From the NCBI GenBank assembly GCA_023473405.1, contig JAMCZD010000525.1, positions 1 through 12,323 of the forward strand: a DNA stretch of 12,323 nt. The letters are read 5' to 3'. The notes below the pieces were generated by a model. It worked only from the letters and a program-made list of their open reading frames with translations, was not told the DNA's origin and ran no database searches. Below, in pieces: positions 7,375-12,323 of the stretch (its first letter is position 1; every line of letters begins with the position of its first letter). The translations under genes were made by a program, and so were the position numbers. Source of the stretch: Candidatus Omnitrophota bacterium. GTDB taxonomy: Bacteria; Verrucomicrobiota; Verrucomicrobiia; Limisphaerales; UBA1319.

Positions 7375-7522
7375 GTTTTTCGCTATTTCATCCTCCGCGG
7401 CATGGAACAGGGGCCGACCTTCGCCATCCGCCAGCCCAAATACCCCACCCAGGACCCCAATTACCGCATCTTGCAGAAGCAGCGCAACCGCTACACCCAT
7501 TATTATTTCTACATCCTCGATC
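7375..7522 (+). pseudogene. N-terminal fragment of an unknown conserved protein
   Basis: A frame opening right after a TGA (7372-7374) encodes about 49 residues with a protein-like composition: RYFILRGMEQGPTFAIRQP, then RILQKQRNRYTHYYFYILDP. I recall similar N-termini (YFILR-MEQGPTF...RFTHYYFY) in large unnamed proteins of soil Verrucomicrobiota and Acidobacteriota, but I cannot name the family. The similarity stops at about 7522, exactly where a different frame takes over with transposase-like sequence. It is a broken 5' end joined to another remnant. No start codon with a ribosome binding site is evident; the ATG at 7402 lies inside the conserved stretch. Confidence 0.4.
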
Positions 7523-7744
7523 CGGGAGGAGTTGCTCGCGCAGGTGCAGGGGCGAATCGGGCCGAATCATTTCGGGCAGGAGCGCCGCGAATGGGCTGAG
7601 GAACGGGCGCGGCGCCTTGTCACCGAGACGCTTTCGGAGCTGCGGCTCAGGCGAGCACAACTTCAAGGGCTTCCGTCCAACGCTTCGGTGAAAGTGCAGT
7701 TGGCGTGGCGGTTGCGGCGGGAGACGACGCTGAGTCTGCAGTGA
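7523..7744 (+). pseudogene. C-terminal remnant of a REP-associated (RAYT, Y1 / IS200-like) transposase
   Basis: The frame from 7523 to the TGA at 7742-7744 encodes EELLAQVQGRIGPNHFGQER, then a charged helix (EERARRLVTETLSEL) and KVQLAWRLRRETTLSLQ. This matches the C-terminal tail of RAYT-like proteins, in which an Arg-rich helix is followed by a motif of the type AxxLRxETTMTLxWIAxxL. The stop falls just before the expected WIA motif. The N-terminal half with the HUH motif and catalytic tyrosine is absent. It is a non-functional fragment, consistent with repeat elements elsewhere in the window. Assignment is from remembered family features. Confidence 0.55.
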
Positions 7745-7750
7745 CGGGGA

Positions 7751-7779
7751 TTGACGAGCCGGGCGGAGCTCTTTATAAA
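7751..7779 (+). promoter_or_regulatory. Strong candidate sigma-70-type promoter for the GH36 gene
   Basis: TTGACG (7751-7756) and TATAAA (7774-7779) are separated by exactly 17 bases, each matching consensus at five of six positions. Transcription would begin near 7786, giving a leader of about 255 bases before the ATG at 8041. It begins just after the transposase remnant ends. Confidence 0.5.
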
Positions 7780-7939
7780 CCAATTACCCAAATGAAAAGC
7801 CCCGTATTGGATCAAGCGGTCGAACCGCATGGGGAACCTGCCAAACGTTGGCCGGAACTTGGAGATACAATCGGGGATGGCACCATGACAATCAACCGGA
7901 CCATTGCATCGCCCGGTAGCGCGAAGAGTTCAAGCCCAT

Positions 7940-7981
7940 ATACTCGAGGCGTCGATGGTTTGCCTGTTGTGTATCGAGTAT
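7940..7981. promoter_or_regulatory. Inverted repeat in the GH36 leader, possible operator or RNA stem
   Basis: ATACTCGA (7940-7947) and TCGAGTAT (7974-7981) are perfect 8-base inverted copies separated by 26 bases. They lie within the putative 5' leader, about 60-100 bases before the start codon. Related TCGAG/TCGAT motifs recur just downstream (7993-8023). It could be a repressor site or an RNA hairpin; no regulator gene is in view. Confidence 0.35.
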
Positions 7982-8030
7982 TCCACGCCATCTTCACGGT
8001 GCGCTCGAGAAGCCGCGCTTCGATCAACAA

Positions 8031-8036
8031 GAAAGG
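8031..8036 (+). promoter_or_regulatory. Ribosome binding site deciding the 8041 start
   Basis: GAAAGG lies 4 bases before the ATG at 8041. The frame stays open back to about 7705 with other ATGs (7792, 7885), but those would bury the signal peptide behind more than 80 extra residues of unconserved-looking sequence. Confidence 0.5.
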
Positions 8037-8040
8037 TCTT

Positions 8041-10632
8041 ATGAAAACAATTGAAGACGAATCAACCAATGCCAATCCGGCGTTACTGCGACGGGGCAAC
8101 CTCGCAGCGAATGCAAACGACAACCGGAGGTGCCGCATCCGAAGTGGCGTGGCCGCGGTAGCGCTGTTTCTCGCCGTGGTTGCATCGGCGCGGGCGGATT
8201 TGTCCAGCGCCGATGAGATGGCTGAGGCCCAACGTTTTGCGGCGGCGAAGTTCCGGCAGACTATTCTCGAGCCTGAAATCGCTCCCGGACTGCACGTGCT
8301 GACTGCCTATGGCCCGGTAACGCTCAACTGCCACGGCGAACGTCCGTTGATCCTGGGGAGCAAGGTGTACAAACGCGGTTTTTACTGCCATGCCAACAGC
8401 CGCATCCTGGTCAGGCTTCCCGGTCCGGGCAAATCGCTGACCGCCATGTTTGGGATCAACAGCAACGACATGACCGCCGGCGGCCGGGGCAGCATCGTGT
8501 GCGCCGTCCAGGTCGAAGGGAAGGATGCCTTTCGTTCCGGCGTGCTCCACGAGGGGATGGCGCCGCAACCGGTCCTGGCCGAGCTGAATGGTGTGCGCGA
8601 ATTCATTTTGGAAGTGAACGATGCGGGCGATGGCAATAGCTGCGATCAATCCGCCTGGGTGGATGTCCTGGTCACGCTGGCCGATGGGGAACGCCTCTGG
8701 CTGGGCGAGATGGCGCTATTTAGTGACCGCCCCAGGTCCTATTCGATCGATCCGCCCTTTTCATTCGAGTATGGCGGCAAGCCGTCCGCAGAACTGCTCA
8801 AAACCTGGCCGCGCAAAAATAAGCAAGAGGATATCGACGCGGTTCGCATCCACCATACCATCAACTACGCCGATCCAGGCTCCGCGCTTCAAGTCCGTTG
8901 CGAGGCGGTCGAGTACCGCGATTTCCCCACCGTTGAATGGACGCTCTATTTCAAGAATGCCGGCTCAGCCGATACACCGATTCTGGCTGACATTCAGGCA
9001 TTGGACGACCGGTTCGAGAGCGGCGGGGAAGGCCAGTTTGTGCTTTATCACCATACCGGCGACAATTGCACGCCTGACAGTTACGCGCCGCATCGCCTCG
9101 TCCTGGAACCGGGCCGCGAGCAGCGATTCGCGCCCAACGGCGGACGTCCGACTACCGGGGCTTTCCCCTACTTTAATGTCCAACTGCCGGGAGGCGGGGT
9201 AATCGCCGTCATCGGCTGGCCGGGCCAATGGGAAACGAAGTTCAAGCCTGACACCACCGGTCTTCGCATTGTCGGCGGCCAGCAACGGACCCGGCTGGTG
9301 CTTCATCCGGGCGAGGAAATCCGCACGCCTCGAATCGTGCTGCAGTTTTGGCGGCAGGACCGTGTTCGGGCTCAAAACGTGTGGCGCCGATGGATGATCG
9401 CCCACAACATGCCACGTCCGGAGGGCAAGACGCCTGCCCCGATTTTTGATTCGTGCAGCGGCGGGTTCTTTCCCGGCTTGATGTGCAACGAGGCGGATGA
9501 GCGACGTTTTATCGACACCTATGCCAAGCAGGGCATTAAATTGACGCATTGGTGGATGGATGCCGGTTGGTATCCGTGCGGTCCGGGCGGTTGGCCCAAG
9601 GTCGGCACCTGGGAACCCGATCCGACGCGGTTCCCGAACGGGATCAAAGCGGTCAGCGATTACGCGCATTCCCAAGGGCTCAAGCTCATTCTTTGGTTCG
9701 AGCCCGAGCGCGTCGCCGCCGGCACTTGGCTGACGATGAATCATCCCGAGTGGATTCTCGGCGGAGCCAATGGCGGTTTGCTCAATCTCGGCGATGCGCA
9801 GGCTCGGGGGTGGTTGGTGGAACATATTGACAAGCTGTTGAACGAGCAGGGAATCGATCTTTACCGGCAGGATTTCAACATCGATCCGCTAGAGTATTGG
9901 CGCGGGCATGATGCGCCCGACCGGCAAGGCATGACGGAAATCCGCCATATCGAGGGTTACCTGGCCTATTGGGATGAACTCCGGCGGCGGCATCCGGGGA
10001 TGTTGATCGACAGTTGCGCCTCCGGCGGCCGGCGCAACGACATCGAGACCCTGCGGCGCGCGGTGCCGCTTCTGCGCAGCGATTACCAGTCGTTCGCCGG
10101 CGATCCCGCCTACGCGCTGGGCAATCAAGGGCACACCTATGGCATCGCCACGTGGATTCCCTACTTCGGCCAGGGCGTCTATTACAATAAGCGCCAGCTC
10201 GCCTATGCGGTGCGAAGTCACTTCTGCCCGGCCTTTGGTTTCTGTTGGGACGTGCGCAAAGAAGGGGTTGATTGGAACGTCTTCCGTCGGTTGAGCGAGG
10301 ATTGGCGGTCGATTGCCGATGACTTTCTCGGCGACTACTATCCCTTGACGCCCTACAGCCTCGACGAGACCCTTTGGATTGCGTGGCAATTCAACCGGCC
10401 CGAAACAGGGACGGGCTTCGTCCAGGCATTTCGCCGGAACGACAGCATTTACGCGTCGGCTCAATTGCCCCTGGCCGGGTTGAATCCGGAGGCTCGATAC
10501 CGGTTGACCAACCGTGACACACAGGATGAGGTCGTCCTCTCCGGGCGCGAGTTGATGGACCAGGGTTTGCGGGTGGCGATTCCGGAGAAGCCCGGCGCGG
10601 TGATCATCACCTACCGGGCACTGGAAAACTGA
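8041..10632 (+). CDS. Secreted GH36-family alpha-galactosidase-like enzyme with NPCBM domain
   Basis: An 863-residue retaining glycosidase expected to remove terminal alpha-galactosyl (or related) units. Residues 1-52 form a long-headed Sec signal peptide with a hydrophobic core (GVAAVALFLAVVA) and an ARA cleavage site. Residues of about 90-225 are an NPCBM/NEW2 carbohydrate-binding domain (YKRGFYCHANS; GDGNSCDQSAWVDV). Residues of about 230-455 form the N-terminal beta domain. The (beta/alpha)8 barrel begins near 465 with THWWMDAGWYP, KLILWFEPERV, the nucleophile motif LYRQDFN (D611), DSCASGGRRND and the acid/base motif LRSDYQ (D681). The 70-residue gap between the two acids fits GH36. A C-terminal beta domain ends the protein. 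The gene is transcribed towards the GH5 gene, with 22 bases between stop codons. The substrate is not certain, since GH36 also includes N-acetylgalactosaminidases and transferases. Confidence 0.88.
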   Translation: MKTIEDESTNANPALLRRGNLAANANDNRRCRIRSGVAAVALFLAVVASARADLSSADEMAEAQRFAAAKFRQTILEPEIAPGLHVLTAYGPVTLNCHGERPLILGSKVYKRGFYCHANSRILVRLPGPGKSLTAMFGINSNDMTAGGRGSIVCAVQVEGKDAFRSGVLHEGMAPQPVLAELNGVREFILEVNDAGDGNSCDQSAWVDVLVTLADGERLWLGEMALFSDRPRSYSIDPPFSFEYGGKPSAELLKTWPRKNKQEDIDAVRIHHTINYADPGSALQVRCEAVEYRDFPTVEWTLYFKNAGSADTPILADIQALDDRFESGGEGQFVLYHHTGDNCTPDSYAPHRLVLEPGREQRFAPNGGRPTTGAFPYFNVQLPGGGVIAVIGWPGQWETKFKPDTTGLRIVGGQQRTRLVLHPGEEIRTPRIVLQFWRQDRVRAQNVWRRWMIAHNMPRPEGKTPAPIFDSCSGGFFPGLMCNEADERRFIDTYAKQGIKLTHWWMDAGWYPCGPGGWPKVGTWEPDPTRFPNGIKAVSDYAHSQGLKLILWFEPERVAAGTWLTMNHPEWILGGANGGLLNLGDAQARGWLVEHIDKLLNEQGIDLYRQDFNIDPLEYWRGHDAPDRQGMTEIRHIEGYLAYWDELRRRHPGMLIDSCASGGRRNDIETLRRAVPLLRSDYQSFAGDPAYALGNQGHTYGIATWIPYFGQGVYYNKRQLAYAVRSHFCPAFGFCWDVRKEGVDWNVFRRLSEDWRSIADDFLGDYYPLTPYSLDETLWIAWQFNRPETGTGFVQAFRRNDSIYASAQLPLAGLNPEARYRLTNRDTQDEVVLSGRELMDQGLRVAIPEKPGAVIITYRALEN

Positions 10633-10654
10633 TTTAGCCTGGTCCGGTCCCGAC

Positions 10655-12220
10655 TTACGGTTTCACGTCTTTCGCAAACCAGTCGAGCAGGAGTTTTTTG
10701 CGGTCGGTTGATTCGCGGGAGGGTTGGTGGTTCTGCGGGTCGCTGTCGTGCTCGACGCTCCAGCCATCCCACTCGCGATAAGCGTGATAGGTCCAGTCCC
10801 AACCGTATTCCTCGAACAGGTCGATGCAGTCGCGCAGGTAATCGACCGCACCCGGCGCCCAGCGAATCGCGCTGAACTCGCCGGCGTAAATGTGGACATT
10901 GTAAGCGAGCTGGAAATCGCGGACCGGCTGAAGGACTTTGCGGAGCTGGTCCTTGTTCCAATATGTGTTGCCGATCTTGCCCGGATACGTGGCGGGGGTC
11001 CACTTGCCGAAGACACCCTGGTGGGTGAACTCGATGGGAACGTACATGTGGACCTGGTAGATCACATTCGGCACATCGACGGGTTCCAGGTCGCGGTAGC
11101 CCTCAGCCGAGTCCCACTCGGCAGCCTCGATGAAGATGGGCGTTTTCGGATCGATCTTGCGGATGGCCTTTGCCGCCCGCACCTGCGCGCCCAGATAATC
11201 GGCCACGCCCGGCGGGGACGGGGCATTCTGGACGGGTTCATTGACCAGGTCATATCCCCAGATAACGGGGTTGCCTTTGTAACGGCGCGCGATCTTCTCC
11301 CATAACGCCACGTAATGGTCCTGGTATTTCGGCTCATTGAATATGGCGAGGTCGTTATTCGGATAACGTCCTCCCGGCGGTGAATGCATGTCCACAACCA
11401 CCTTCAGTCCGTACCGGCGGCAGGCCTCGAGCGCCTTGTCCAACTCGTCCAGCTTGCCATCGAGCCAGCGGTCGTACTCGGCCAGGTCGCGATCGGTGCC
11501 GGCACGGCCCCAATTGCGCGTCATCTGCCATCGGATCACGTTGGCTTTCCATTCCATGCCGAGCACCCGCAGGTCTTCATCGCGGAAGACACCCGGCGAC
11601 ATCACCCCGCGCAGGCGGGGCAGGTCATGGCCCTTGAATGCCGGGGGCGGATTTGCCGGCGGATTGGGACGCACCACCGGGTGGTTGAGAACCGTGATTT
11701 TGACGGCGTCGAACCACACCGTGCCGGAGCTCTCTTGCAGACCGAGATCGATCTCGCCATCGGTGGCATCGGGGGCAATCCGGGATGTAAACTCGAGTTT
11801 GCGCCAGTCGAATGTGCCATAGACATCGCCCTCGTTTTGCCAAATGGGTCCCGCGGTTTTCGACTGGTAATGCAGCATGAACTTGACGCCCAGATAGGAT
11901 GCCGGGGGCTTGCTGACGTTATCGGCCTTCGCCATGCACTCGAACAACAGCCGGCAACGGCGGTAACGGGCCAGGTCGAGCGGCAGGCGAATCATGTGCC
12001 CGCCCGATGCCTGAGCGGAGGGCACCGTAATGCAAAGGGAAGTCGTTCCCTGATAACCCGTGTCCCACCTGGCGAAATCGGCCGGCGGCCACGCCTCCCG
12101 CTCGGCCGGCGAGTCAAAGCCGGTTTGAAAAACCACGTCGTTTGGTTGGGGCATGTCACCGCCGTCGGCGCGGAAGACCGAAGCCAGGACAAGAATGATC
12201 GCACCTATCAGGATATTCAT
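10655..12220 (-). CDS. Secreted GH5-family glycoside hydrolase with N-terminal jelly-roll module
   Basis: A 521-residue retaining endo-type glycosidase (the cellulase/mannanase superfamily). Residues 1-18 are a Sec signal peptide. Residues of about 28-180 form a beta-sandwich, carbohydrate-binding-like module (TGFDSPAEREAW...GTVWFDAVKI). A Pro-rich linker (182-195) leads to the GH5 barrel (about 200-515), which carries ANVIRWQM, VVVDMHSPPGG (H279), the acid/base motif GYDLVNEP (E328), QVHMYVP (H391, Y393), the nucleophile motif YAGEFS (E448) and the barrel-end WTYHAYREWDGW (W484). All expected catalytic positions are present. The start at 12220 gives a clean signal peptide but has no clear Shine-Dalgarno sequence. 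The gene is convergent with the GH36 gene. GH5 covers endoglucanases, mannanases and other activities, and the subfamily cannot be told by eye. Pairing with an alpha-galactosidase makes galactomannan a reasonable but unproven substrate. Confidence 0.88.
   Translation of the reverse strand: MNILIGAIILVLASVFRADGGDMPQPNDVVFQTGFDSPAEREAWPPADFARWDTGYQGTTSLCITVPSAQASGGHMIRLPLDLARYRRCRLLFECMAKADNVSKPPASYLGVKFMLHYQSKTAGPIWQNEGDVYGTFDWRKLEFTSRIAPDATDGEIDLGLQESSGTVWFDAVKITVLNHPVVRPNPPANPPPAFKGHDLPRLRGVMSPGVFRDEDLRVLGMEWKANVIRWQMTRNWGRAGTDRDLAEYDRWLDGKLDELDKALEACRRYGLKVVVDMHSPPGGRYPNNDLAIFNEPKYQDHYVALWEKIARRYKGNPVIWGYDLVNEPVQNAPSPPGVADYLGAQVRAAKAIRKIDPKTPIFIEAAEWDSAEGYRDLEPVDVPNVIYQVHMYVPIEFTHQGVFGKWTPATYPGKIGNTYWNKDQLRKVLQPVRDFQLAYNVHIYAGEFSAIRWAPGAVDYLRDCIDLFEEYGWDWTYHAYREWDGWSVEHDSDPQNHQPSRESTDRKKLLLDWFAKDVKP
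12047..12065. repeat. Internal copy of the 19-base direct repeat
   Basis: TCCCTGATAACCCGTGTCC occurs here inside the GH5 gene and again, in the same orientation, as the last 19 bases of the window. The base before it differs (T versus C). See the right-edge copy. Confidence 0.9.
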
Positions 12221-12304
12221 CGTTTATCGAGTCAATTGTTGACGTTGTGGCACAGCACCCGAGCGTAATTGGTACGGGATCTCGAGGCAAGAAATTGGTA
12301 GGGC

Positions 12305-12323
12305 TCCCTGATAACCCGTGTCC
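12305..12323. repeat. Right-edge copy of the 19-base direct repeat
   Basis: The window ends on an exact 19-base copy of 12047-12065. Here it lies upstream of the GH5 gene in non-coding sequence. Like the inverted repeat at the left edge, it suggests that the sequence stops at a point of assembly ambiguity. Confidence 0.9.

Noticed and set aside
8965..9825. Minus-strand open frame of 286 codons opposite the GH36 gene
   Set aside because: It overlaps the conserved GH36 barrel in antisense and shows no domain or ribosome binding site.
11384..12268. Plus-strand open frame of 294 codons opposite the GH5 gene
   Set aside because: The minus strand carries complete GH5 motifs throughout; this frame is its antisense shadow.
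1..12323. CRISPR array, toxin-antitoxin pair or anti-phage defence island
   Set aside because: No regularly spaced repeats, no paired small genes and no defence-type domains were found on either strand.

Overview
The window looks like a stretch of a Verrucomicrobiota genome, or a close relative in the PVC group. The grounds are the wording of the Mfd C-terminus, the family mix (Tat-exported glycosidase-like protein, NPCBM-GH36, GH5, a REP-type transposase remnant) and the moderately high GC with long antisense shadow frames. This placement is inferred from remembered family features, not from a search. Both edges repeat internal sequence: the first 78 bases are the exact reverse complement of 2004-2081, and the last 19 bases repeat 12047-12065. 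The window may therefore be a whole contig with assembly-edge artefacts.

Layout. 79-1557 (+) is the C-terminal part of the transcription-repair coupling factor Mfd, cut at its 5' end where the 78-bp inverted repeat begins. 1821-1896 (+) is tRNA-Val(TAC) with encoded CCA. 2023-4776 (+) is a Tat-exported protein with a six-hairpin-glycosidase-like core, preceded by a plausible promoter and followed by a plausible intrinsic terminator. 4840-4944 holds a cluster of four short hairpins that looks like a dispersed repeat. 5064-6488 (+) is an exported subtilisin-like protease with an unusual STN-like domain and an I9-like propeptide in front. 6489-8040 has no intact gene. It holds a hairpin with a T-run, a broken AI-2E-type permease fragment on the minus strand, an inverted repeat, a fragment of an unknown family, and the C-terminal remnant of a REP-associated (RAYT) transposase. 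A promoter and a leader of about 255 nt follow. 8041-10632 (+) is a secreted NPCBM-GH36 alpha-galactosidase-like enzyme. 10655-12220 (-) is a secreted GH5 glycosidase convergent with it, 22 nt apart.

How the genes work together. Mfd and the tRNA are housekeeping genes. The rest is an exported degradation neighbourhood: two recognisable glycoside hydrolases, one probable glycosidase of unassigned family and one protease, all with export signals. GH36 plus GH5 would suit a galactosylated mannan or glucan, but no substrate is proven. No transporter, SusC/D pair or regulator is present, so this is not a complete polysaccharide utilisation locus. I do not see a clear new defence or mobile system. 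The most unusual items are the edge inverted repeat, the STN-protease fusion, the glycosidase of unassigned family and the remnant-rich 6.5-7.7 kb interval.
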